From the NCBI GenBank assembly GCA_017451685.1, contig JAFTNV010000032.1:1-49780 (forward strand): a DNA stretch of 49,780 bases, read 5' to 3'. Source of the DNA: Alistipes sp. (GTDB lineage Bacteria; Bacteroidota; Bacteroidia; Bacteroidales; Rikenellaceae). Numbering within the stretch: position 1 is the first letter of the stretch; every line of letters begins with the position of its first letter. Under the pieces are notes generated by a model. The model did not search any database, had not been told where the DNA came from, and worked only from the letters and a program-made list of their open reading frames with translations. Positions 41,349 to 49,780 of the stretch are shown one piece after another. The translations under genes were made by a program, and so were the position numbers.

Positions 41349-44048
41349 ATGAAGAGACTATTACTTTTGATGTTTGGTCTATGCGTTGGCTTTGTTGCCA
41401 CGGCACAGACCGTCGTCACAGGTACGGTTGTCGATGAGAACGATCAACCCCTGATCGGAGCATCTGTCGTCGTGCCTGAAACGACACTCGGAACAACGAC
41501 CGACGTGTCGGGTAGCTTTGAGCTTATGCTCCGTGCGGAGCACAGCAAGGTGCAGATAAGCTACCTTAACTACAAGACGCAGCTCATAGATGTTGTGGCT
41601 GCGGGCAAGCGCACGAAGCTCGGCACCATTCGCATGGAGCTCGATGCCATCGCCATGGAGGATGTCGTCATCACACAGTCGGTGGCCGTGCAGCGCCGTA
41701 CGCCTGTTGCCGTATCTACGGTGTCGGCATCGGAGATAGAGTTCAAGCTCGGTGGTCAGGAGTTCCCCGAGATATTGAAGTCTACGCCCGGTGTGTACGT
41801 CACGAAGGATGGTGGTGGCTATGGCGACTCGAAGATTAATATGCGTGGCTTTAAGAGCGCCAACATCGCCGTGATGATTAACGGTGTCCCCGTCAACGAT
41901 ATGGAGTGGGGGGGGGTATACTGGTCTAATTGGGCTGGTCTTTCGGATGTTACGCGCTCTATGCAGACACAGCGCGGTATGGGTGCCTCGAAGATATCGT
42001 CGCCCTCGGTAGGTGGTACCATCAACATCGTGACGAACACCATCGACGCCAAGAAGGGTGGCTCGGTATCTTACGGCCTCGGTAACGACGGTGCCAACAC
42101 CATGGCCGTGAGCCTCTCTACGGGTCTTATGGATAATGGCTGGGCTATGAGCATGTTGTTTGCCAAGCGTTGGGGCGATGGCTACATCCAGGGCACGGGC
42201 TACGATGCCTACAACTGGTTTGTGAACATCTCGAAGCGCCTTAACGACCGCCATCAGTTGTCACTTACCGCCTTTGGCTCACCTCAGCGCCACAATCAGC
42301 GTAAGCCTCTCTATGCCGGTCTTTCGATTAAGGAGTGGGATAAGGTTGCGCAGTGGACGGGCGAGGAGGATAAATATCGCTACAATGCTGTCTACGGTTT
42401 CGATAACAACGGCAAGGAGCGCTCGTCGATGGTTAACTACTACCACAAGCCTCAGATTTCGTTGAACCACCAGTGGCAGATTGATTACAAATCATCGCTC
42501 TCTACAGCACTCTACGTATCTATTGGTCGCGGCTATGGTTACTCGGGTCAGGGTCGTACCTCGGCAGACCGTGCCAAGTGGAACGGCTCGAACAATGGCG
42601 AGCTGCGCACCGACTTCCGTAAGTCGGACGGTACGTTTGACTATGGCGCCATCCAGGATATGAACGCAGCGAGCACGGATGGCTCGAAGATGGTGATGTC
42701 GAAGTCGTCGAACAACCACATGTGGTATGGTCTGTTGTCGACATATACCAACGAGTTGCTCCCCGGCTTGGAGCTCTCGGCAGGTGTCGATGTGCGTTAC
42801 TATGTCGGTGAGCACAAGAACGAGATTATTGACCTCTACGACGGTGCCTACTTTATCGACGATGGCGACCGTAGAAACGTGAAGGTGGAGAATAATGCTG
42901 CTGCTGCCGACCCCGACTGGAAGTATGAGAAGCTGGGCGTTGGCGACATCGTATATCGCGACTATGACGGCCACGTACACCAGGAGGGCGTATTTGCACA
43001 GTTGGAGTGGACGAAGAATAAGTTTAACGCCTTCGTGTCGGGCTCGGTGTCGAACACGGGCTACTGGCGTGTTGACCGTTTCTACTACGATGCGGCACAC
43101 CAGCGCTCGAAGACGATGAACTTCGTGGGCTTCACCGCAAAGGCGGGTGCTAACTGGAATATGACCGACCACTCGAACCTCTTCCTCAATGTGGGTTATA
43201 TCTCGCGTGCCCCCTTCTTCTCGGGTGGTGCCTTCTTGCAGTCTACAACGAGCCACATGACCAACCCCGATGCTGTGAACGAGAAGGTGTTCTCGGTCGA
43301 GGCGGGCTATGGCCTTCGTCTTGAGAAGTTCGCGTTGAACCTCAATGCCTACTATACGATGTGGATGGATAAGTCGGATGTGCGTTCAAAGCTCATGGCT
43401 AACGACGACTATGCACGTGTGAACCTCACGGGTATAGATGCTCGCCACATGGGTATCGAGCTCGACCTCCGCTACAAGCCCGCACGCTGGGTAAACCTCA
43501 CGGGTATGGTGTCGCTCGGCGACTGGATATGGTCGAGCAACGCGCGTGGCTACTACTACGACTCTCAGGGTCAGCCTATGACCAAGGCTCTCGATGGCAC
43601 CGTAGCCTCGGGTATCATGGCTGAGGATCACGCATGGATTGAGCTCGACCAGAAGGGTGTTCACGTGGCAGGCTCGGCGCAGACAACAGCGGCCGTGGGT
43701 GCCGACTTCTATCCCTTCAAGGGCTTGCGCCTGAGCGCCAACTTCAACGTCTATGCTAACAACTATGCCGACTTCTATCTCGGTAGCACCGCCATTGCCA
43801 ATAGCGTGGTTACGGTGAACGACCCGTGGAGGATTCCCGTAGGTCATCAGCTCGACCTCTCGGCAAGCTACTCGTTCAAGATTGGTAAGGTCAACGCCAC
43901 AATCTATGGTAACGTAAACAACGTATACGACTACAACTATGTTATGGATGCACAGTGTGCCTACGATGCCGGTGGCTGGGAGGATTGCTACGCTGTGATG
44001 TACTCGTTTGGTCGTACATATACTGTCCGCCTTAAGGTTAACTTCTAA
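41349..44048 (+). CDS. TonB-dependent outer-membrane receptor
   Basis: A 22-strand beta-barrel that imports a bound substrate using TonB energy. The 899 residues include a signal peptide ending FVATAQ, a carboxypeptidase-regulatory-like beta domain (about 23-95, GTVVDENDQPLIGASVVV), and a plug with PEILKSTPGVYVT and MRGFKSANIAVMINGVPVNDMEWGG. The barrel ends in Phe (VRLKVNF). An in-frame TTG two codons upstream is rejected. No SusD-like gene follows; a lipoprotein with an OB-like domain is 14 bases downstream. A run of nine G occurs in the plug coding sequence at 41908-41916. Confidence 0.93.
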   Translation: MKRLLLLMFGLCVGFVATAQTVVTGTVVDENDQPLIGASVVVPETTLGTTTDVSGSFELMLRAEHSKVQISYLNYKTQLIDVVAAGKRTKLGTIRMELDAIAMEDVVITQSVAVQRRTPVAVSTVSASEIEFKLGGQEFPEILKSTPGVYVTKDGGGYGDSKINMRGFKSANIAVMINGVPVNDMEWGGVYWSNWAGLSDVTRSMQTQRGMGASKISSPSVGGTINIVTNTIDAKKGGSVSYGLGNDGANTMAVSLSTGLMDNGWAMSMLFAKRWGDGYIQGTGYDAYNWFVNISKRLNDRHQLSLTAFGSPQRHNQRKPLYAGLSIKEWDKVAQWTGEEDKYRYNAVYGFDNNGKERSSMVNYYHKPQISLNHQWQIDYKSSLSTALYVSIGRGYGYSGQGRTSADRAKWNGSNNGELRTDFRKSDGTFDYGAIQDMNAASTDGSKMVMSKSSNNHMWYGLLSTYTNELLPGLELSAGVDVRYYVGEHKNEIIDLYDGAYFIDDGDRRNVKVENNAAAADPDWKYEKLGVGDIVYRDYDGHVHQEGVFAQLEWTKNKFNAFVSGSVSNTGYWRVDRFYYDAAHQRSKTMNFVGFTAKAGANWNMTDHSNLFLNVGYISRAPFFSGGAFLQSTTSHMTNPDAVNEKVFSVEAGYGLRLEKFALNLNAYYTMWMDKSDVRSKLMANDDYARVNLTGIDARHMGIELDLRYKPARWVNLTGMVSLGDWIWSSNARGYYYDSQGQPMTKALDGTVASGIMAEDHAWIELDQKGVHVAGSAQTTAAVGADFYPFKGLRLSANFNVYANNYADFYLGSTAIANSVVTVNDPWRIPVGHQLDLSASYSFKIGKVNATIYGNVNNVYDYNYVMDAQCAYDAGGWEDCYAVMYSFGRTYTVRLKVNF

Positions 44049-44062
44049 GAACTGCAACTACT

Positions 44063-46180
44063 ATGAATAAGAAAATGATTACGAGAATACTCTCTGTTGT
44101 AGCCGTAGCTCTTATGGGTGTTGGCTGCACGGCAGACTACTTTAACGACACGTATCTCCCGGGTTATGACAACGATGGCCCGATTACGAATGTCACCAAT
44201 TTGGAAATTACGCTTGCCTCGAGCGACTATGCCGCCATCGCAAAGAATGCTACGAATAAGGCTCTTGCCGAGGCAGCGGGTGTGAATGCTGTTGATGCTC
44301 TCGCGGCTATCAGCAAGAATAAGTATTTCGCCACGACTGAGGATGCTGCGCTCTACATCCCCGCATTTATCGACCAGTCGTATGTCACGCTCGATGATAA
44401 CTCTACGGCACTTGTCACCTATACGTTGGCTACGGATGTGCCCGAGGAGATGAAGCTGATGAACACCGTATCGCAGTATTTGCTTGTCGAGGCTGACTAT
44501 AAGGCCCTCTGGGAGAGCGACGAGAACTATACCAAGGCTGTTACCCCCTCGACCATAGATCGACTTGTCGAGGTGCTTAAGCCCAACGAGGATATCTTCC
44601 CGGGTGAGTATATGGTCGTTACGTATAACTACTCTGAGCAGGAGCCCGTCTTCGATGGCGATGCTTCAACGCCCGCGGAGCCCGAGGTTTACACCTCGGT
44701 GTTGGGCAAGGCTAAGGAGGGTGCCTCGGTTGAGGTGCGTGGTTATATCTCGGCGGTATCGTCTATGGGCCCCATCCTTACGGACGATAGCGGCTCGCTG
44801 CTCCTCTACGATAATGGCGTGAGGGTGACTCAGGAGTTGGCCGTGGGCGACGAGGTTGAGGTGTCGGGCACTATTGGTGTCTTTAACAACGGCCTTCAGA
44901 TTGCAGCCTCGGGTGCTACTATCGACGAGGCGGGCACGATGACGGTGGCCTATCCCGCACCTATGGAGATTACCGGAGCTAAAGCCGATGAGTTGCTCAC
45001 GTCGCACACGGGCGAGGGCTTCGGCTTCACGGCTCAGTATGCTAAGATGGCGGGCAAGGTGAAGATAAGCACCTCGTCGGATGGCACCAAGACATACTAC
45101 AACGTGGAGATTCCCGGTGCGGAGAGTGCTACGGGAAGCATCTACGGCATCACTGCGGAGATGGCTGCACAGCTCGAGAGCGATAAGGATTATGTGCTCT
45201 ATGGCTACTTCACATCTATATCTCGTTCTAAGGATATTCCTAAGTTCGTAAACTTCCTTCTCACCTCAGTAGAGCCTGCTACGCCCGCTACGGCATCGCT
45301 CAAGGCGGCCGTTAAGGTTAAGAGCCAGAAGCGCTATGCCTACTTTAAGTTGCTCGATGATGGCACCTTCGAGGCTACCGATATCGTTGCCATCCAGCCT
45401 TCGGACTATGCGGAGATGAATCAGACGGAGGGTAACTTCAGCGACCCCAACCAGGATGTATATATCCCCATTTACCTTGCGAAGAACTACCCCTATGCAC
45501 AGGAGGGCGACAAGAAGTTGGTGGGCTATCTATGCTATGTTAACAAGGCCTACTCATGGTGTGTCGACGAGTACGTATTCACAGATTCGTGGGTTAAGAC
45601 CGAGTACTTCATTGCGAAGACCGACCAGTTCCGTAAGAGCGACGATGTGTGGGCGTTGGATCCTACGCTCGAGCTCGACTATACGGGTAAGACGGCTGAG
45701 ACACAGGCCTTCTATCAGTACTGCTGTAACTGGGTGTACGACAATAAGGATGTGCCCATGGGCGCTCCTGCACGTGATAACGAGGGTGTGATTGTTACTA
45801 CCGACATCGTGCTTATCAACGGCAATAAGCCGACGGGTAAGTATTGGGTGTCGAGCTATGGTAACAATGAGTTCTATACCGGCTCGTCGGCATATTACGG
45901 CAATATGGACTGGCGTCCTTCGGCATGTCGTAGCGGCTTCACGGCGGCAGGCATGGGCGACCTCACGGACGACGAAATCCTTGCTAAGCTCAAGGAGAAT
46001 ACGGGTGAGGTCTTTGCCGCGGTGCTCGGCTACGTATATCCCGAGATGACCACGGCCGACTATAAGAAGGTTGTCATCAAGGTCTACGCCTACGGCCCCA
46101 ACAAGAACTACTCGCTGGCCTTCGAGGTTGTCGAGAAGGGTACGTTCAAGTATATCGCAGACTCGCTCAAGGAGTTGTAG
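44063..46180 (+). CDS. Lipoprotein with OB-fold (DUF5689-like) domain, receptor partner
   Basis: This 705-residue protein has a lipoprotein signal (LMGVGC, Cys22). A first part (about 45-210) has repeated AIAKN, YFATTEDAALYIPAF and ALWESDENY segments. Next comes an OB-like domain (about 220-300) with EVRGYISAVSSMGPILTDDSGSLLLYDNG and VSGTIGVFNNGLQIAA, a pattern seen in DUF5689/YhcR-OB type domains. A second beta domain follows (about 330-400). The gene lies 14 bases after the receptor and is surely co-transcribed, so it probably acts as the surface-exposed ligand-binding partner instead of SusD. Confidence 0.8.
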   Translation: MNKKMITRILSVVAVALMGVGCTADYFNDTYLPGYDNDGPITNVTNLEITLASSDYAAIAKNATNKALAEAAGVNAVDALAAISKNKYFATTEDAALYIPAFIDQSYVTLDDNSTALVTYTLATDVPEEMKLMNTVSQYLLVEADYKALWESDENYTKAVTPSTIDRLVEVLKPNEDIFPGEYMVVTYNYSEQEPVFDGDASTPAEPEVYTSVLGKAKEGASVEVRGYISAVSSMGPILTDDSGSLLLYDNGVRVTQELAVGDEVEVSGTIGVFNNGLQIAASGATIDEAGTMTVAYPAPMEITGAKADELLTSHTGEGFGFTAQYAKMAGKVKISTSSDGTKTYYNVEIPGAESATGSIYGITAEMAAQLESDKDYVLYGYFTSISRSKDIPKFVNFLLTSVEPATPATASLKAAVKVKSQKRYAYFKLLDDGTFEATDIVAIQPSDYAEMNQTEGNFSDPNQDVYIPIYLAKNYPYAQEGDKKLVGYLCYVNKAYSWCVDEYVFTDSWVKTEYFIAKTDQFRKSDDVWALDPTLELDYTGKTAETQAFYQYCCNWVYDNKDVPMGAPARDNEGVIVTTDIVLINGNKPTGKYWVSSYGNNEFYTGSSAYYGNMDWRPSACRSGFTAAGMGDLTDDEILAKLKENTGEVFAAVLGYVYPEMTTADYKKVVIKVYAYGPNKNYSLAFEVVEKGTFKYIADSLKEL

Positions 46181-46200
46181 TATAGCTGATAATTAGAAGT

Positions 46201-46231
46201 ATAGAGGCTGACCCTGTGGGTTGGCCTCTAT
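46201..46231. terminator. Strong bidirectional terminator
   Basis: A 14-bp stem (ATAGAGGCTGACCC / GGGTTGGCCTCTAT, with G-T pairs) and a 3-base loop, followed by a T-rich run. It separates the convergent lipoprotein and symporter genes. Confidence 0.9.
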
Positions 46232-46235
46232 CTCT

Positions 46236-47681
46236 TTATTTGTCCATCTGCTTGCGCGATGTGAGCCACAGGCCGAGGAGGGTGATGGCTGTATTTAGGA
46301 TAAGGATGTCGTAGCTGAAGGTGTAGCCCGCAAGCCACACAGCAGAGTTTGTGGCAACGATGTAGCTTAGCGTGGGTGCTGCAAGGGCAATGATGGGTAT
46401 GGCGCGAGGGTTGGGCCTACGGCGTGTGGCGAGGCCGAAGATGAAGAGGCCGAGAAGCGGGCCATACGTATAGCTCGCCATCGTGAAGATGAGGGTTATG
46501 GCACCCGCCGTGCTCACGTGGTGGAACGTGATGATTATGAGTGTCATCATCGCGGCAATAAGCGTGTGCACCCATTGGCGTGTATGCTCGATGTTGCCAT
46601 CTTTATCACTGCGCAGTATGTCGAGCGTGAGCGATGTTGTTAAGGCTGTTAGTGCCGAGCCTGCGGATGAGTATGTCGAGGCTACGAGGCCGAGGATAAA
46701 GGCCACGCCCACAACCATCGGCAGCCCACACTGCGTAGCAACAAGGCCGAAGAGGTCGTCACCGCGCGTGATGGCGACATTGCGACTGTCGACATACATA
46801 TATAGGAGCGCACCGAGTGTGAGGAAGAGCGTGATGACGGCAACCTGAATGACGATGGAGGTCATCATGCTGCGCTGTGCGTCACGGCGCGAGCGACACG
46901 AGAGCATCGTCTGCATCATATCCTGGTCGAGGCCCGTCATCGCCACAACGAGGAATATGCCCGCGAGGAACTGCTTCCAGAAGTAGCGCCCATCGAGCGG
47001 GTTGTCGAAGAAGAAGACCTCGGCGTAGCGACTATCGCGTATTGATGCCACGGCCGTAGAGATATCCATATTGAGGGCATCGACGACATACGCGATGCAG
47101 AGCACGATGCTCGTAATCATGATGCACGTCTTAAGCATCTCGACCCACACCACCGACCTCACACCACCACGGCGCGTATAGAGCCATACGAGCGACATCA
47201 TCACGGCAGCATTCACTGCAAACGGGATGTCGTAGACATCGTACAGCAACCCCTGTAATACCACGCAGATAACGTATGCGCGAAGCGATGCCGAGGCTAT
47301 CTTCGAGATGAAGAAGAACCACGCCCCCGTGCGGTGTGCCACGATGCCGAAGCGGTGGTCCAAGTATTCGTATAGCGACACTACGCCAAGACGAAAATAT
47401 AGCGGGATAAGGATGTAGGCGATGATGATGTAACCTACGACGAAGCCCATACATGTCTGGAGGTAGGAGAAGCCGTCTGTGGCTACGGAGCCCGGCACCG
47501 AGATATACGTCACGCCCGACATGGCAGCGCCCACCATGGCAATGGCTGCCACGGCACGTGGTGTTGAGCGCCCACCGGTGAAGAAGCTCTTTGCTGTCAC
47601 GTTGCGCGCGGAGCGCCACGCCACGACGAACAGGAGCGCTACATATAGCGCGAGGGTGAGTATGATGGCTAAGGGCGACAC
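46236..47681 (-). CDS. Sodium:solute symporter family protein
   Basis: An inner-membrane LeuT-fold transporter of the SSS family, using the sodium gradient to import a solute. The 481 residues contain about 13 hydrophobic segments. Family features are SFFTGGRSTPRAVAAIAMVGAAMSGVTYI near residues 33-61 (first unwound helix), MTGLDQDMMQTMLSC near 238 and LGLVASTYSSAGSALTAL near 312 (sodium site Ser/Thr). The start is a GTG 12 bases after the upstream flavoprotein stop; no nearby ATG gives the first helix. The solute is unknown. Confidence 0.9.
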   Translation of the reverse strand: MSPLAIILTLALYVALLFVVAWRSARNVTAKSFFTGGRSTPRAVAAIAMVGAAMSGVTYISVPGSVATDGFSYLQTCMGFVVGYIIIAYILIPLYFRLGVVSLYEYLDHRFGIVAHRTGAWFFFISKIASASLRAYVICVVLQGLLYDVYDIPFAVNAAVMMSLVWLYTRRGGVRSVVWVEMLKTCIMITSIVLCIAYVVDALNMDISTAVASIRDSRYAEVFFFDNPLDGRYFWKQFLAGIFLVVAMTGLDQDMMQTMLSCRSRRDAQRSMMTSIVIQVAVITLFLTLGALLYMYVDSRNVAITRGDDLFGLVATQCGLPMVVGVAFILGLVASTYSSAGSALTALTTSLTLDILRSDKDGNIEHTRQWVHTLIAAMMTLIIITFHHVSTAGAITLIFTMASYTYGPLLGLFIFGLATRRRPNPRAIPIIALAAPTLSYIVATNSAVWLAGYTFSYDILILNTAITLLGLWLTSRKQMDK

Positions 47682-47693
47682 CGCGGTCAGTGG

Positions 47694-49259
47694 TTAAAAG
47701 TTATGCACCTTGCAGTAGCGAGCCACAGCATCGGCTATGCGCTCGCCGTCGAGCGCTGCCGAGACTATGCCTCCGGCATATCCTGCGCCCTCGCCCGCGG
47801 GGAAGAGACCCTCCACCTCGGTGTGCATCAGCGTCTCGGGGTCGCGAGGTATGCGCACGGGTGTCGATGTGCGCGACTCCACGCCCACGACGATAGCCTC
47901 GTCCGAGACGAAGCCCTTCATCTTGCGCCCGAAGGTGGCGATGCCGCTACGTAGGCGCTCGCCGATGACCTCGGGCATCCACTTATCTAAGCGCGAGGCC
48001 GTGAGGCCGGGGATGTACGATGTGCGGGGTAGGGTGTGCGACGTGCGGCCATAGACGAAGTCCGACACGCGCTGTGCGGGTGCCACCTGCCTGTCGCCAC
48101 TATGTAGGCGTGCCAGCTCCTCGAACTGCTGCTGGTAGCGTAGTCCTGCGAGCTCGCCCCACTCAGCCTTGAGGTGGGCAAAGTCCTCGAGGCGCACCTC
48201 TGTGACGAGGCCCGAGTTGGCAAATGCCGAGTTACGACCACTTGGCGACATGCCATTGACGACCGACTGGTTGGTGTCCGTCATCGCGGGTACGATAAAT
48301 CCTCCCGGACACATGCAGAAGGAGTAGACGCCGCGCCCCGCCTCCTGGCTTACGAGCGAGTAACTTGCTGCGGGGAGCCACTCGCCACGCTCCTCGCGGT
48401 GATACTGTATGCTGTCAATGAGCCTCTGCGGGTGCTCTATGCGCACACCCATGGCGAAGGGCTTGGCTTCGATGGCTATGCCCGAGGCGTGGAGAAGCTC
48501 GTATATGTCGCGCGCGGAGTGTCCCGTGGCAAGCACCACGGCAGCACCCTCGATGGTGTTGTCGCCAACCTTCACGCCCGTGATGCGCCCATGCTTGAGC
48601 ACGAAGCCCGTGACACGGCTCTCGAAGAGCACCTTGCCGCCATGCTCGGTTATGGTGCGACAGATGTTCGATATGATGCGTGGCAGCTTGTCGGTGCCGA
48701 TATGAGGATGTGCCTCGTAGAGGATGGTGGGGTTGGCACCATGCCATACGAGCGTCTGTAGCGCCTTGTTGTAGTCGCCACGCTTCTTGCTGCGCGTGAA
48801 GAGCTTGCCGTCGGAGAAGGTGCCTGCGCCACCCTCGCCAAAGGCGTAGTTCGAGTCGGGGTTAATGTCGCCACCGCGGTTTATCTGCGCGATGTCGTGC
48901 TTGCGCGAGAGTACCGCCTTGCCGCGCTCCAAGAGTATGGGCTTGAAGCCGAGTTCTATGAGTCGTAGCGAGGCGAACAACCCCGCGGGGCCAGAGCCTA
49001 CGACGATGACCTCCGTGCCGGTGTCTACCGCGGGGTAGTCGAAGTGTAGGGGTGCGGGCTGCGGCTCGGTGTCGATGTATACCTCCAACGAGAGGTTTAC
49101 CTTGGCCATACGCTGACGAGCATCTATCGAGCGCTTGACGACACGCGCGAGGGCTATGTCGCTCTGACGTATGCCGAGGCGCTCGGCAGCACGTGCTATG
49201 TAAAACTTCTCGTCGGCCGCCTGCTTGGGCGATAGTTGCAGTGTTATGGTCTTGGGCAT
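47694..49259 (-). CDS. FAD-dependent dehydrogenase, COG2509 family
   Basis: The 521 residues match the conserved family often annotated NAD(FAD)-utilizing dehydrogenase. An N-terminal domain (about 1-80) contains VVKRSIDARQR. A dinucleotide-binding VVGSGPAGLFASLRLIELG motif lies near residues 86-104, followed by NYAFGEGGAGTFSDGKLFTR and a C-terminal second FAD-contact segment GLFPAGEGAGYAGGIVSAALDG. No partner or substrate is evident. It is the first gene of a two-gene minus-strand unit with the symporter. Confidence 0.9.
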   Translation of the reverse strand: MPKTITLQLSPKQAADEKFYIARAAERLGIRQSDIALARVVKRSIDARQRMAKVNLSLEVYIDTEPQPAPLHFDYPAVDTGTEVIVVGSGPAGLFASLRLIELGFKPILLERGKAVLSRKHDIAQINRGGDINPDSNYAFGEGGAGTFSDGKLFTRSKKRGDYNKALQTLVWHGANPTILYEAHPHIGTDKLPRIISNICRTITEHGGKVLFESRVTGFVLKHGRITGVKVGDNTIEGAAVVLATGHSARDIYELLHASGIAIEAKPFAMGVRIEHPQRLIDSIQYHREERGEWLPAASYSLVSQEAGRGVYSFCMCPGGFIVPAMTDTNQSVVNGMSPSGRNSAFANSGLVTEVRLEDFAHLKAEWGELAGLRYQQQFEELARLHSGDRQVAPAQRVSDFVYGRTSHTLPRTSYIPGLTASRLDKWMPEVIGERLRSGIATFGRKMKGFVSDEAIVVGVESRTSTPVRIPRDPETLMHTEVEGLFPAGEGAGYAGGIVSAALDGERIADAVARYCKVHNF

Positions 49260-49287
49260 AATCCTCGTTGTTTAGTTTGTCGCTACG

Positions 49288-49306
49288 TAGCCACACACTG
49301 TGGCTA
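49288..49306. promoter_or_regulatory. Perfect hairpin upstream of the flavoprotein gene
   Basis: TAGCCACA and TGTGGCTA pair perfectly around a 3-base loop, about 30 bases before the minus-strand start. On the minus strand a TATTTTTG box lies near 49320-49330 without a clear TTTG partner. The hairpin would lie in the 5' leader and could be an operator or RNA stabiliser. Confidence 0.5.
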
Positions 49307-49458
49307 TGCGTTCAAGATACAAAAATAGATAAAATTATGCGAAAAAGTGTAATAATATGGTGGATATTACAAAAAAGTTTATACCTTTGCACCGCAAAAC
49401 CTGCCCGATGAGGCGCATGGTTGAGCCTTCTCGACGGCTGTCGAGGAGCATGGATCCT

Positions 49459-49540
49459 GCGGATATGGTGTAATTGGTAGCCACGTCAGACTTAGGATCT
49501 GATGCCGAGAGGCGTGGGGGTTCGAGTCCCTTTATCCGCA
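49459..49540 (+). tRNA. tRNA-Leu (anticodon UAG)
   Basis: The 7-bp acceptor stem pairs GCGGATA with TATCCGC, with discriminator A. The anticodon stem is TCAGA/TCTGA around the loop CTTAGGA, with anticodon TAG at 49493-49495. A short variable arm (class II) and the T loop GGTTCGAGTCC are present. CCA is not encoded. Confidence 0.95.
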
Positions 49541-49544
49541 CTTC

Positions 49545-49570
49545 ACAAGCGACCTGTTCGGGTCGCTTGT
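49545..49570 (+). terminator. Terminator after the tRNA gene
   Basis: ACAAGCGACC and GGTCGCTTGT pair perfectly over 10 bp with a 6-base loop, followed by TTCGTTTG. It begins 5 bases after the tRNA end. Confidence 0.8.
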
Positions 49571-49691
49571 TTCGTTTGATAAAGGCACTCGTTCAGCTTG
49601 TTGCACCTCGGCAGACTTGTCTATGGTCGGTTGTTGTTTGGGACACCCGAAAAGAGGTGGGGGGGAAATAAAAAAATAGTATCTTTGTATT

Positions 49692-49780
49692 ATGAATACA
49701 GATATACTACTCTCCCTGGTAAGCTTGATGCTACCAACCGATATGCTTACAGCCTTTAATGTTGTAAAGGTTGAAAATGA
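49692..49780 (+). CDS. 5' end of an ORF, possibly a transposase N-terminal protein
   Basis: Twenty-nine codons are visible, including TDILLSLVSLMLPTDMLTAF, before the window ends. The pattern of a short leucine-rich start with LLP and a hydrophobic xxF resembles the small N-terminal ORF of ISAon1-type insertion sequences of Bacteroidetes, but this is weak. A TATCTTTG box lies only 4 bases before the ATG (49680-49687), so transcripts would be nearly leaderless. G7 and A7 runs stand just upstream. Confidence 0.4.
   Translation, partial: MNTDILLSLVSLMLPTDMLTAFNVVKVEN

Overview
The window looks like chromosomal DNA of a Bacteroidales bacterium, most like Alistipes or another Rikenellaceae; the genus is an inference. 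Support comes from Bacteroidetes-type promoters (TTTG, about 19-20 bases, then TAnnTTTG) at many starts, weak Shine-Dalgarno sequences, zinc-free versions of S14, S4 and L36, many lipoproteins with acidic residues after the lipobox cysteine and BACON-like domains, a GH20 hexosaminidase with a secretion signal, and a TonB-dependent receptor.

Region 1 (1-11,962) is the S10/spc/alpha ribosomal supercluster on the plus strand: the end of rpsC, then rplP-rpmC-rpsQ-rplN-rplX-rplE-rpsN, an unusual 886-base gap, rpsH-rplF-rplR-rpsE-rpmD-rplO-secY, map-infA-rpmJ-rpsM-rpsK-rpsD-rpoA-rplQ, and a strong terminator. The gap holds a large, strongly folded, apparently non-coding segment (about 2533-3190) followed by a near-perfect promoter that restarts transcription at rpsH. 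It is the best candidate in the window for something undescribed. SecY carries an extra N-terminal hydrophobic segment.

Region 2 (12,000-29,460) is a surface-lipoprotein island. Six large lipoproteins are built from a few shared module types: BACON-like domains, FnIII-like modules with a helical insertion, and a C-terminal beta module. A secreted GH20 beta-hexosaminidase and a small four-helix-bundle (S23/IVP family) protein sit among them. The 1034-residue lipoprotein is flanked by two repeat arrays in inverted orientation that contain REP/BIME-like palindrome pairs. A different palindromic element of about 115 bases occurs at 18,998 and again at 33,684, with compensating base changes in its stem.

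Region 3 (29,460-40,190) is mostly housekeeping: gcvH, birA, a glutaminyl cyclase lipoprotein, a stand-alone homocysteine methyltransferase domain, an M20 amidohydrolase, RNase R, MqnC (futalosine menaquinone pathway), and a minus-strand resB-ccsA-triheme cytochrome c peroxidase operon. The last pairs a cytochrome with its own System II maturation proteins.

Region 4 (40,315-49,780) has a GT2 glycosyltransferase, a TonB-dependent receptor with a nine-G tract in its plug, a partner OB-fold lipoprotein in place of SusD, a minus-strand COG2509 flavoprotein plus sodium:solute symporter, tRNA-Leu(UAG), and the first 29 codons of a possible insertion-sequence ORF at the right edge.
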